Origin: Xestospongia muta
Taxonomy: Eukaryota; Porifera; Demospongiae; Haplosclerida; Petrosiidae
Direction: 5' to 3'
DNA length: 64,000 nucleotides
NCBI GenBank assembly: GCA_963693285.1
Contig: OY848917.1
Location: forward strand, 20,962,245-21,026,244
Below the pieces are notes generated by a model that had not been told where the DNA came from, searched no databases, and was given only the letters and a program-made list of their open reading frames with translations. The number at the start of each line of letters is the position of its first letter. The first letter of the stretch is position 1. The translations under genes were made by a program, and so were the position numbers. This document shows positions 12,396-22,439 of the stretch, in pieces.

Positions 12396-12785
12396 ATGGA
12401 AAAGAATTGTGTGGTTGCTGGCTGCAGTAATACTCATAAGAAAGGAGTTAGTCTCTTTAAATTTCCAACTGACAAGTTGTTAAGAATGAAATGAATAAAG
12501 TAAGTCAAGAGAACTCGAACTGAATGGAAGGAGCCTAGTGGTTACTCATGTGTGTAGTGACCATTTCACAGAAAACCATTTTCAACCATTGTCTTTAATG
12601 TCAGGTGAAGAGTTAAAATTGATATTTGTGCTGGATGTAGTCCATCAACAAATATTCTAGGCAAATTTGGTGTGAAGATGAAACAAATGCTGAAACCAGA
12701 TGCTATTCCAACTCTATTTTCAAGACCATCAGATATACTATCCTCCTCAAGATATTCACTTGCTTATGAAAAGAGAGAGAGCTAG
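12396..12785 (+). pseudogene. THAP-domain protein fragment, frame-broken
   Basis: Beginning at ATG 12,396 the sequence encodes the start of a THAP zinc-binding DNA-binding domain, KNCVVAGCSNTHKKGVSLFK. A stop follows within the domain. The rest of the C2CH signature then appears in another frame, VCSDHFTENHF. After a further shift comes the terminal THAP box, LKPDAIPTLFSRP, and the reading ends at TAG 12,783. All zinc ligands can be found but not in one frame. THAP domains occur in host regulators and in P and Kolobok transposases; the setting among transposon debris favours the latter. No transposase domain follows. Confidence 0.65.
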
Positions 12786-13369
12786 AGTTAGTGAGTAAAT
12801 TTCCTTTAAATACACACAGGATTATTTATATTTGTGAAAGGTTTTATCAAATATTAATGATGATGAAGCTGAGACTACTGCCTGTGATATGGATGAGGGA
12901 AGTCTAATGGTATTTTTAGATTTTAATAGTAACATGATAGTAAATATGGTATTAGGATATAGGGGCTGATGTTTCTTTGAACACAAGTTGACACTTTACT
13001 ATAGTAATTTAATCATGGCTTCAATTTAAGCTATTAGCAGATACTCTTTAAAATTGCTACTATCACTATCAGAGCACTCTGGCTCATATTGACATGGTTA
13101 CAACCATTTTCTTCTAGCTCTGTTTCAGACATTACTTTATGGTTGAAGAGATGAGGCCCCCCATCTACGTCATCTATGGGACACACCCACAACCGGAAGC
13201 ATTGAAGCAAAATGGCAGAAAAGTAAAAAATATGAATTTTGTCATCAAATTTCTTTTCATTAGAGCAATTTTGGGCAATGTAAAGGTACTTTTCATGAAT
13301 CATATATTATTATGATTCATGTACTGAATAATAATTTGTATAAATTATTTTGTTACTGGAGTTACTCTT
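12786..13369. other. Noncoding stretch
   Basis: No gene was seen that I can support. A - strand open frame of 89 codons at 13,034-13,303 has no recognisable motif. Confidence 0.4.
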
Positions 13370-13480
13370 CAAGCGATTGTGTCACAATTAACTCATGAGG
13401 TGAAAACGTTAGCATGTTCAAATTTTAGCAATATGTAACACTCAGTTAACTCATGAAGTGTAATTTTAACAGGTTCAAAT
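13370..13480. repeat. Minisatellite block 1 (about 58-60 bp unit), left of the hAT insertion
   Basis: Two diverged units follow the pattern TCACA...GTTAACTCATGAAGT...TTAGCATGTTCAAATTTTAG. The hAT at 13,481 interrupts the second unit at GTTCAAAT, and the same array resumes at 15,670. Confidence 0.7.
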
Positions 13481-15669
13481 TAGAGATGCACCGATTATCG
13501 TTTGAATATCGATATCGGTGCTGATTTTGAAAATTTGGTTTTTATCGGAATCGGCAATAACAACAGCATATTAACTGATAATTAATTGCGCATGCGCAAT
13601 GTATCATAATTATTGTGACAATGTGACTAAAAATACATCAAAATGGAGGCTGATAAAAAGCACTCGCCAGTGTGGAAACACTTCACCATAGCTGAAGACA
13701 ATAGTTTTGCTATTTGTAAGCATTGCCAAAAAATACCTCGAGGAGGGAACTGTAAGAAATCTTATGATACGACAAATCTGGTCAACCATCTGAAAGAGCA
13801 CTGTGAATCATTCAAGATTTACAATGAAGACAAGACTACTCAAGCAAAGAAAGTAACTGATGATATACAAAGAAGGCAGACTCTGAGACAACTCTCTTTA
13901 GAAGAAGCTAATGAGAAAGTAAAGAAATGGGGCATTTATGACGCGCACTCTGAACGTCTACACCGTAAACTTGGTGAAATGGTGGCAATGGACTGCCAGC
14001 CATACTCCATTGTGGAAGACACAGGCTTCAAAGGCTTTGTGACTGCTCTAGAGCCTCGATACCACTTACCAAGAAGGAAATTTCTTGTTGAAAATATTAT
14101 TCCAAGAATTAAGACTGGTTTAGAATGTGAATTACAGGTGTGTTTAAGTGATGCGTATTGTTTCAGCTTTACCACTGATGCATGGACCACCAATATTTCA
14201 AACCATAGTTTATTGAGTTGACTGCCCATTGGCTAACAGAAAAATTTGAACGAATGTGGTGCATATTGAATGTAATTCCTTTAGAAGAATTCACACTGGA
14301 GCTTACATCTGTACAAAAATTAAGTCTTGTTTAGAAAAATGGAAAATTAAGGGAAATCAGGTTCATGTTTTTGTCCGTGATAATGGTACTAATATGGTGA
14401 AAGCCATTAATGATGCTGACTTTACTGGTCAAGAATGTTTCGCACACACTTTGCAATTGGTGGTACATGATGGGGTGTTGTCACAGTGTGCAGTATTAGA
14501 CTTACTATCTGTTTCAAGACGAATAGTTGGACACTTCAAGCATTCAACTGCTGCCTGTAGTGCCCTTTGTAAGATTCAAGAAAATCTTGGTTTACCACAT
14601 CACACTCTTAAACAGGACATTCAAACAAGGTGGAATTCAACATATTATATGTTGAATTCCATTCTTGAGCAGAAAATGGCATTGGCTGCGTATAGCACAG
14701 AGAACAGCATACCCATTTTAACTACACACCAGCTTGATTTAGCATCTAAAGTTGTCCAAGTACTAGCCCCAATAGAGGAGATAACTCAAATGATATCTGC
14801 TGAGGCTGCTTGTATTTCTATGATTATTCCTTTAGTAAGAGGGCTAATGAAGACACTTGAGAAGCATAATCAAGACAGTGGCGTGTGTACAATGAGAGCT
14901 GAAATGTTAGCATCTTTGAAGCACCATTTTGCTGATATAGAAAAAGAGGAGCATCTGGTACTTGCAACAATTCTTGATCCGTGTTACAAGAACAAGCTCA
15001 TCAATAATCAAGATGCCACCACAGAAATACTGAAAGAGAAATATCATGCACAAGTATCTGCTGCAAGTGATAAAACTGAGCAACCACCCTCACAGCAAGA
15101 AATGTCTACAAACCAAGAAAAACAGTCTGATCTGTGGGAGAGTGTTACAGAGATGCTAGAAGAATCAGGAGTTAACTTTATTGGAGAAGTAAATGAATTA
15201 TCTTGTTATTTAGATGAACCACTAATTGATGTCAGAAAAGGAAATCCCTACAAATGGTGGCACAATAACATGTCATGATATCCTATATTAGCTCACTTAG
15301 CTAGAAAGTATCTCTCTGCTCCTCCAACCAGTGTCACATCAGAGCGTCTGTTCTCAACTGCTGGTGAGATATATGAGAAGCGACAAAACAGGCTCTCTCC
15401 CGATCATGCTGATACTCTTTTGTTTATTAAGCATAATATTGAATTGTTTGGTGGACAGTACAAGTTCTGATTGATGGATGTTTTGGTATTTTCAGTTTTT
15501 TACCTTTTTGAATTTTGATGAAATTTGATAAAATAGTGAAGTGCATGAATTTGGTTGACAGTTTTTTGTAAGCATCAAAATTATCGGATCGGTTATTGGA
15601 ATTGGCAATTTTGTACCCAAAAAATCAGAAATCGGATCAATTTTAAGTTTTGTAATCGGTACAACTCTA
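13481..15669 (+). mobile_element. Complete hAT transposon, 2,189 bp, with 8-bp target duplication
   Basis: The element starts TAGAGATGCACCGATTA and ends with the near complement (TAGAGTTGTACCGATTA read from the other strand); 15 of the first 17 positions match. It is flanked on both sides by GTTCAAAT (13,473-13,480 and 15,670-15,677), the 8-bp duplication typical of hAT. GTTCAAAT is part of the minisatellite unit, so the element landed inside the array. Confidence 0.93.
13643..15470 (+). pseudogene. hAT transposase, ZBED4/6-like, nearly intact
   Basis: Frame 1 (13,643-14,221, 192 codons) holds a BED finger (SPVWKHFTIAEDNSFAICKH, then TTNLVNHLKEHC) and the start of the catalytic domain (FTTDAWTTN). 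A frame change near 14,220-14,256 leads to frame 2 (to 15,278), with VRDNGTNMVKAI, CFAHTLQLVVHDGVL and TRWNSTYYML. TGA at 15,276-15,278 interrupts the dimerisation domain. Its remainder is still open after the stop: LAHLARKYLSAPPTSVTSER, then LSPDHADTLLFIKHN, ending at about 15,470. Only one frameshift and one stop separate it from an intact transposase of usual length, so the insertion is fairly young. It would not make an active full-length protein as it stands. Confidence 0.9.
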
Positions 15670-15780
15670 GTTCAAATTTTACAGATTATGTCACACTCAA
15701 TTAACTCATGAATTGAAAATGCTAGCATGTTCAAATTTTAGCAATTCTGTCAGACTTAATTAATTAAGTGGACCAAATTT
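15670..15780. repeat. Minisatellite block 1, right of the hAT insertion
   Basis: The array resumes with GTTCAAATTTTACAGATTAT and one more unit (TCACACTCAATTAACTCATG). It then fades after about 15,780 into unique sequence. Confidence 0.7.
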
Positions 15781-16202
15781 TCTTTCATGTCTATATCCTT
15801 GCTACAATAGTGACAATAATGAACTCTCTCAGCTCCACATACTGGGAAATGATGTTGGCAAATGTTTTGATTGATAATGTTGTAGATGGACATCATAGTC
15901 TTTTTCTAGAGTTGTAATTGCCAATTACATTATTTACATATTTTGTAATTTAGATATTTTTGTTATAGGAGAAGTTAGTATAGTCATGACTTAACAAGAA
16001 TATAGCGTAATTCATGAAAAGATTGTGTGCATCTTAAAATTGTGATTGCAAGTTTTGGCAGGAAACTGCATTTAAAAATCTTGTAATCTTTTCCATAATA
16101 TTTTTGGTTATGCCATGTGGTGCGAGGACGAAGTAACAATGAGTTTATACATCTACTTTCACCCAGTCTCTTCTCTCCCAATGTCACAACAGAGTGGTTT
16201 AA
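15781..16202. other. Noncoding stretch
   Basis: AT-rich, with no supportable gene. It lies between minisatellite and a pogo fragment and is probably transposon-derived. Confidence 0.4.
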
Positions 16203-16430
16203 GTGAATGTACAACCTTCAAAGCAAATAAGGCTGTGGAACAAGTTTTGGAAAAGAAAAAAAGCAGGTAAAAAACGAAAATATTCGAGTTTTACCGACAA
16301 AGATCGTGCCGCCATAGGCAAATTTGCCACAGAGAATGGAAACGCAGCTGCTGTAAAGTGTTTCAAGGTTAGCCACAATGTTGGTGAGAGTACTGTGTGT
16401 AATTGTAAGATAAAGTATCTTGATCATTAA
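16203..16430 (+). pseudogene. N-terminal helix-turn-helix fragment of a pogo-type transposase
   Basis: The frame reads KKRKYSSFTDKDRAAIGKFA, then ENGNAAAVKCFKVSHN, then GESTVCNCKIKYL. This is the N-terminal DNA-binding helix-turn-helix of Tigger/pogo transposases. Nothing after it continues the protein; the sequence passes into AT-rich palindromes. A fragment only. Confidence 0.65.
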
Positions 16431-16445
16431 TTAAGATACTTTATC
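16409..16445. repeat. 13-bp perfect palindrome
   Basis: GATAAAGTATCTT at 16,409-16,421 is matched by its complement at 16,433-16,445 with an 11-base loop. It lies exactly where the pogo fragment ends and may mark a deletion or end junction. Confidence 0.6.
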
Positions 16446-16639
16446 ATTAATAATAATTATTAATTATTATTAATTATTGAAAACACAATTAGAATTTAAT
16501 TTTGCAATTTGCAATTGTTTAATACAGCAATCTTTTCATGAATTACGGTATTGTGATAGACACATCAAAAAGACACCAAAATATGTATTTATAATATTTT
16601 GTAACACATTTTAATGTTAAGTGATAATATTCTCACAAC

Positions 16640-17530
16640 TGATCATTACAATTGACCCCACCCATATGTTCATTATACAACACAACTGACTGAAGACAAG
16701 ACTTATCTGTGTGCCATCCTTCTTCTTCACTGTGACAGACACACTTTTATTTGGTTGTGTGTTTGTGGATGTACAAAAAATGGTTTGGTGTTTTATAATA
16801 GAGTGACCACAAGGTTTCCACACTGTACAGTGATATGTTGTCCACGCTCTAGTAGACCCTTCTTGATATGCTTTTTCAATTCTGCTAGAAAGCCTTTCCG
16901 ATCAGTTCTTATGGTACCATTGGTGTATATGCCCTGTCATTACAAATCTAGTAGAAGTAAATTTATAGTGGTAAAAAAGTTATCAACATATACAATGATG
17001 AGTTTTCTTTCTTATATTTTTAGTTAAATTCATCACAACTGATCCACAGTGTCCTCTCTCCACTCTGTCGCCGTTCTTGCTAGTATAAATGTCAAATTCT
17101 GAGACATATTCACTCTTAAATTTAGTACGCATCTAGAAGTTTAATCCATGTCCAATGGTTTCTCTGGCATGTATTGATTCATAAAGGAGCGGCCTTTGAA
17201 AGGGACCATCACTTTGTTGATACTTTGGTCTCTACCAGATGTAAATAGAGAAGAGAACTTATTTGTTAAGGTGAATAAGAATTGGTCTCACTTTCCCAAG
17301 CTGATCATAGTTAGGATCACTATATGTAGGAAGAATACTGTTGTCAGTAAAATGTAAGAAGCAATGGATGTCAAAGAAGCAATTCCTAGATATTTTATTG
17401 GTAATTGGTTGATAATGAAAAATTTGATCTCTCTTCCAGTAATCACTAATTGAAGATAATTGTACTAATCTCATCGACAACATAAATCCCACATATGCTA
17501 GTATATCATCAATCAACACCTTATCCCATG
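16640..17530 (-). pseudogene. Broken piggyBac transposase (PGBD-like)
   Basis: The - strand frame at 17,259-17,519 encodes IDDILAYVGFMLSMRLVQLS, then ISDYWKRDQIFHY, ISRNCFFDIHCFLHFTDNS and LGKVRPILIHLN, in exact piggyBac DDE order. Lower coordinates continue in broken frames with VMVPFKGRSFMNQYMPEKPL (containing the Lys-Gly-Arg core), VYVDNFFTT and GTIRTDRKGFLAEL. Several stops interrupt it. The flanks return to minisatellite at about 17,610, so this too may have inserted in the array; a TTAA pair was not pinned down. Confidence 0.85.
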
Positions 17531-17614
17531 TTTTGTACTATAGGCTTTTTCTTTCATAAACAATATATTGAAAAATATTTCATGTGAAGAAGAGAAGAAA
17601 TATATTTAATAGAG

Positions 17615-18457
17615 CGGTTACGTCACACTCAGTTAGCTCATAAAATCAAAACATACCATGTTCAAATTTTAGTGATTATATCACACTCTGTTAACTCACT
17701 AAGTCAAAACATTAGCATGTTCAAAATTTAACAATTAAATCACACTAGGTTAACTCACTAAGTCAAAATGTTAGCATGTTCAAATTTAAGCAATTACGTC
17801 ACACTCAGTTAACTTGAGGACTCAAAATGTTAGCTTGTTTAAATTTGACTCATTATGTCACACTGTTAACTCAAGAAGTCAAAACGTTAACATGTTCAAA
17901 TTTTAACAATTAAATCACACTCTGTTAACTCACTAAGTCAAATGTTAGCATGTTCAAATTTGAGCGATTATGTCACATTCGGTTAACTTGAAAAGTCAAA
18001 ATGTTACCATGTTCAAATTTGAGCGATTATGTCACACTCAGTTAACTCAAGAAGTCAAAACGTTAGCATGTTCAAATTTAACAATTAAATCATACTCGGT
18101 TAAATTACTAAGTCAAAATGTTAGCACGTTCAAATTTGAGCGATTATGTCACACTTGGTTGACTCAAGAAGTTAAAACATTAGCATGTTCAAATTTAAGC
18201 GATTACATCACACTCAAGTTAACTTGAGGATACAAAATGTTAGCTTGTTTAAATTTGACTCATTATGTCACACTGTTAACTTGAAAAGTCAAAACGTTAG
18301 CATGTTCAAATTTTAACAATTAAAATCACACTAGGTTAACTCACTAAGTCAAAATGTTAGCATGTTCAAATTTGAGTGATTATGTCACACTCGATTAACT
18401 CAAGAAGTTAAAACATTAGCATGTTTGAATTTAAGCAATTACGTCACACTCAGTTAA
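17615..18457. repeat. Minisatellite block 2, about 14 units of 55-60 bp
   Basis: Tandem units read TCACACTCAGTTAACTCAAG, then AAGTCAAAACGTTAGCATGT, then TCAAATTTGAGCGATTATG. Variants differ by ACTCAAG/ACTCACTAAG and by TTTGAGCG/TTTTAACAATTAAA, so two unit types alternate. Open frames through the array (for example 17,970-18,227) repeat the same peptide and are by-products. The block is cut at TTAA 18,454-18,457 by the next element. Confidence 0.88.
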
Positions 18458-18577
18458 CAGGGGCATAGACAAGTTTTTGAACTAGAGGGGGTGCGCACAT
18501 GCTAGCGCAAATTTTGGCCACGCCCACCTTCAAAAAATTTGCGGCTGCACGCCTACGCACTAATTAAATTGTGAATA

Positions 18578-19487
18578 ATGTCTTTAAGAAAGTGGCTTGT
18601 GCCTTTGAAACCAGGTGAATCGTGTTCTACTAGTGCTGTAAATAGTAAATCAGACCACCAGGAGATTGGACTAAGTTCTCTCATCGAATGCCCAGTCACC
18701 AATTACTCTTCAAAAAATATTATGAACATCATCACTCATTATCAAGTACATCATACCAACATGAATGACTTTAATATAATTGTTGATGTCATAGGGAAAC
18801 CATTCAGAATGTCATGACAAATCTGCCTGTCGATGTTCTGGGTATAGCCCATCTAAAATTCAACTAACTTCTTCAGCTGCAATCAGTGCATATGAGAAAT
18901 GTTTGAAGCAGACATTAATTTACAGAGAACCTGAATCATATTGCAGGGTGAGTTTATATGGTCTGGAGCATTGTTCATCATAAACATTGTCTTTGTTAGT
19001 GCCGTGACACATACTGGGTTGAATCATTTAACCATCAGCTACTCACATACATTCCAAAAAGGATTCATTTTGGGACAATGACATTTAGAATGAGAATGAA
19101 TCTTGCTTGTATGGACTGGGTTAGTATATTTTGATTCATTTTCTCTATCGATGATTATGTCATACTAGAATGAGAATGTACAGAGGACAGCCACCAGTGA
19201 ACATTTTGTAGCTGATCTTCGAAGGCCAGATAGACGTACCCTGATGAAGGTCTTAGTAAATAAGTCTTTTGATTTTGTCAATGAAATATGGAAAACCTTC
19301 ATACAATACCATTTCCAAGACATAAGGTGATTTATCTTTTTATGTATCACCATTGCTAACAATGATTAGACCAGTGATTGAAGAGGAGCCAGAAACCAGC
19401 ATTGATGAAGAAGAGGATGATCTTTCTGATGATGGTCGTGAATTGGATGAAGATGAAGTTGAGTGTGAAGATGAGACGGAATCTTAA
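18578..19487 (+). CDS. Spliced transposon-type gene, C-terminal part intact
   Basis: Three in-phase junctions join four exons: about 18,799-18,955 (GNHSECHDKSACRCSGYSPS), 19,000-19,119 (CRDTYWVESFNHQLLTYIPK), 19,171-19,326 (NENVQRTATSEHFVADLRRP) and 19,370-19,487, which ends in a very acidic tail (EEEDDLSDDGRELDEDEVEC) and TAA. An AATAAA lies near 19,521. An upstream frame (18,578-18,817, MSLRKWLVPLKPGES) may be the preceding exon but is in another frame at its end. The His-x3-Cys-x4-Cys motif followed by a VES-FN segment resembles the C-terminal region of DDE-type transposases of cnidarians and sponges. The family name is not certain. Confidence 0.5.
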
Positions 19488-19499
19488 TTTACAAGATAG

Positions 19500-20334
19500 T
19501 ATCTTTCTTTCATTGACATAAATAAACGGGAGTTACATTATTATTATTTATAATAGTATTGATAGTTTTTATCATTTAGTTATACAGAAGATTTGGAAAT
19601 TCACATATGGTACTCCTTCAGGATTTGGAAATCGTCCTCTGACATCCTACAATTGTACGTCCAAATGTTATAATGTGTAACTTGAAGATAGCCTTACCCT
19701 GAGAATGCATTCTGGCATAACATCTCTTGTATCATAAATTGTGGTTCTTGTTAATTTATGATCAATGTATCTTGGCTCATTCTAGACCCCCAGCTGACCA
19801 AGAAGGGTCCAAAACTTCCTATATAGTTTGAACCGCTTAGCCTGATTGCTGAGACTAGCTTCTGCTGACCCTTTTAACCAACTGGGAGGCTGTAGGATAA
19901 TACATAGGTCTAGGTAACAGTGTGGGTAACAATTAGACCCTCCAAGGACTGGAGGATCGAACGTCTCATATCCACTAGTGTCTAAATTAGTTTAGAATCG
20001 CATTGGTCACTATACTATAAATAAAAGTACTTTTTTTCTTCTTTTATTTGTAGGTGCTTCACATTTAGAATATACAAGTTCCAATTTGATTCAACTTAGT
20101 CTGGCTCTCAGCCATAGGTTCTATCTTGTTCTTACACGTGTTTAAAATGACCACATGGCTAGGCTTAGTCAGCTAAATAACACGTGTTTTGTATATAAAA
20201 TAAGTTTTATAATATACCATGTGAACTGCCATTTTTATTTTGAATACACCCGCCATATTGTGCTCTGAACACACCCCTTAAATAGTGAGCTGAACATAAG
20301 TGTCTATAATTATTCTTATAGTGCACCTCCTCCT
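19500..20334. other. Noncoding 3' part of the TTAA-flanked insertion
   Basis: After the polyadenylation signal there is no gene. A moderately GC-rich stretch at 19,780-20,010 has no tRNA-like or SINE-like structure that I could confirm. Confidence 0.4.
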
Positions 20335-20802
20335 TTAACTCAAGAAGTCAAAACGTTAACATGTTCAAATTTTAACAATTAAATCACACTCTGTTAACTC
20401 ACTAAGTCAAAATGTTAGCATGTTCAAATTTGAGCGATTATGTCACACTCAGTTAACTCAAGAAGTCAAAACGTTAGCATGTTCAAATTTAACAATTAAA
20501 TCATACTCGGTTAAATTACTAAGTCAAAATGTTAGCACGTTCAAATTTGAGCGATTATGTCACACTCGGTTGACTCAAGAAGTTAAAACATTAGCATGTT
20601 CAAATTTAAGCGATTACATCACACTCAAGTTAACTTGAGGATACAAAATGTTAGCTTGTTTAAATTTGACTCATTATGTCACACTCAGTTAACTCAAGAA
20701 GTCAAAACGTTAGCACGTTCAATTTTAACAATTAAAATCACACTAGGTTAACTCACTAAGTCAAAATGTTAGCATGTTCAATTTGAGTCATTATGTCACA
20801 CT
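20335..20802. repeat. Minisatellite block 3
   Basis: Eight or so units, nearly identical in order and sequence to 17,870-18,370 of block 2, although one unit is missing here. The matching order of variants shows that the two blocks share a higher-order repeat and do not represent independent drift. Confidence 0.88.
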
Positions 20803-20870
20803 AAGTACTATAATAATCACTAAAATTTAAATTTTAGCATGTTTAAATTTTAGTGATTATTATAGTACTT
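20803..20870. repeat. Perfect 29-bp inverted repeat (hairpin)
   Basis: The arm at 20,803-20,831, starting AAGTACTATAATAATCACTA, is matched without error by its complement at 20,842-20,870, with a 10-base loop that contains TTAGCATG, a piece of the minisatellite unit. It caps the array. Confidence 0.95.
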
Positions 20871-21713
20871 ATTAAATTTGCTAAAATTAGCACACAACAG
20901 TAGGCTTAATGTACCAGAGAACATTACATCGATTTCAATTCAGACATATCATTACCTTCAAATGCTAATCACAAACAAGAACATGTCAACACATTTACAC
21001 TCACCATTATTAACTGTACTCTGGGTGCCATTAGCAAGAAATAGAGGCACAGTGTCAGGTCAAGGGAGTTGGTTCAATAGAACAAGAGGTTTGTGAAGTT
21101 TAACACATCCTTTCAACAATTCATCTTATAGACCTGAATACAAAATAATGATGTTATCATAGTAACTGAACAAAGTTGTAGTATGACCCATGAGTAAATG
21201 TTATATCTCAGGCTATCAATATGCTAAAGAAAATGGTTTGCACTATTCAACACAACCTTTGTAACAGTGTTTAAATATCCAAAACTATGACAATATTTTC
21301 ACAAGAAAGGATTGAAACTTGAAAATGCCTTATAAGGCAAAAACAACAATGAGTCAAGGCAAAACAAGAAAAGCTTCAATATGACTACCAAAAAACTCTT
21401 TAGATGAGACCACACCCACATTTCATTGCTTCATCATATCACATTTGAAAGTCAAACTCAACACAAAGTGTAGGACTATATAAAGACTACTCTGAACATG
21501 AAAACATCTAAGAACATAACATACACACTTAGGTATCTATCTCCCTGTATTCTAAGAAAGATAATTTCAGTATTGTTGTGTAGCATGAAGCTTTCCCTAT
21601 TCAGTTCTATTAACTATTATATCACAAGGTCAAAGATACAACACAAAAGATATAACTATCTTCACGCTCACTTTGTTAGATTTAGAAAAAAAAATTAATG
21701 AAGATGTAAGTTT
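20871..21713. other. Noncoding stretch
   Basis: No recognisable exon or repeat. It may contain an intron 3' to the AATF-like exon, since that exon ends in a donor facing this way on the - strand. Confidence 0.4.
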
Positions 21714-21714
21714 A

Positions 21715-21962
21715 CCTGACACTATTCCCCATTCTTGTTCTAGATGATGTCTTGAAATAGGACGGCCTTCATATCACATGTTATCTTCGTCTAATATCAT
21801 GGCGCTTAACGATCTCTGTCCATCAGTATCGTTAACATCCTCGCATATTTTAGCAACATTGATTTCGTCTTCAAAATCATCTGGAAGTGGATTGCTAAGC
21901 TCAGCTACTTGCTCAGCCAACGATAACTTTTCTTTCCTTTTTGACGCCACGTGCCAGTCTTT
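21715..21962 (-). pseudogene. AATF-like first exon, with nonsense codon
   Basis: The - strand frame reads SLAEQVAELSNPLPDDFEDE, then INVAKICEDVNDTDGQRSLS, then MILDEDNM, a TGA, and YEGRPISRHHLEQEWG before a GTAAAC donor. This matches the N-terminus of AATF/Bfr2 (a nucleolar protein of small-subunit ribosome assembly and transcription control): a Leu-rich start with an N-P motif, an acidic stretch, then a box with R-Y-x-G-K and S-R. The TGA sits where the family has Arg, so CGA to TGA is likely. No ATG precedes the frame; GTG-GCG-TCA stands where a start would be expected. Probably a dead duplicate of an AATF exon. The assignment rests on a short match. Confidence 0.5.
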
Positions 21963-22002
21963 TGCACGTGGTTAGGTTTTAATGGATGGAGATTAGACAC
22001 TA

Positions 22003-22372
22003 GAGTAACAGACCAATAGTCGTATGGACCGATTTTCGGACGTTTATATCTACTAAATGGTAAATGCTATAAAGCTGATTCTGCAGATACTGGTAGGTAC
22101 TTACCTGTACTACTTGTGTACAAAATATTAGCTTGCAAAAATACAGTATACGAGTGCTGCAGCTCGAAGATCAACATTGTACGAATACCGAGGTTTTCGT
22201 ACAGTTGAACCAGTTTTCAGACATCTATCTGGGAAATAGCTGGGAATTGGAGACAAGCAATGAAACGTGAGATTCTAGTTCATCAATGATTCCTCTTTCA
22301 AACATCCAAGCCAGAGCCCTGCACTTCTTGTATGACCGCGATTACAAGTCAGGTCGGTCACATGACCAGTAT
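22003..22372 (+). repeat. Left terminal inverted repeat of the pogo element
   Basis: Near-complement of 26,238-26,615. It contains an ATG (about 22,289) opening MIPLSNIQARALHFLYDRDY, and the same start occurs in the right repeat. The element's genes end toward this side. Confidence 0.92.
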
Positions 22373-22439
22373 TCGGACGTAAACAATCATGGAGGGTGGT
22401 GCATAATGAGTTATAAATAATTTTCCAACTTGACATTAA

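Larger units (their letters stand above)
18458..20334 (+). mobile_element. TTAA-flanked insertion of about 1.88 kb (Kolobok-like, tentative)
   Basis: The minisatellite breaks at GTTAA (18,454-18,457) and restarts at TTAAC (20,335-20,338), as expected for an insertion with a 4-bp TTAA target duplication. The inserted piece begins CAGGGGCATAGACAAG and has a G-rich left end (AGAGGGGGTGCGCAC). The right end, read from the other strand, is AGGAGGAGGTGCAC, which is similar. TTAA duplications are known for piggyBac and Kolobok; the Cys/His motif of the encoded protein is closer to Kolobok, but that is inference. Confidence 0.5.

Noticed and set aside
13936..14229. 97-codon - strand frame
   Set aside because: Antisense of the hAT transposase.
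17970..18227. Open frame of 85 codons with a repeated peptide
   Set aside because: It is the translation of the minisatellite; the twin at 20,420-20,638 has the same cause. No domain or start context.
17615..18457. Regular repeats with spacer-like variation as a CRISPR array
   Set aside because: The whole unit is conserved with no unique spacers, there is no cas gene, and the genome is eukaryotic.
19780..20010. GC-richer stretch as tRNA or SINE
   Set aside because: No cloverleaf, A/B box pair or poly-A/T tail could be made out.
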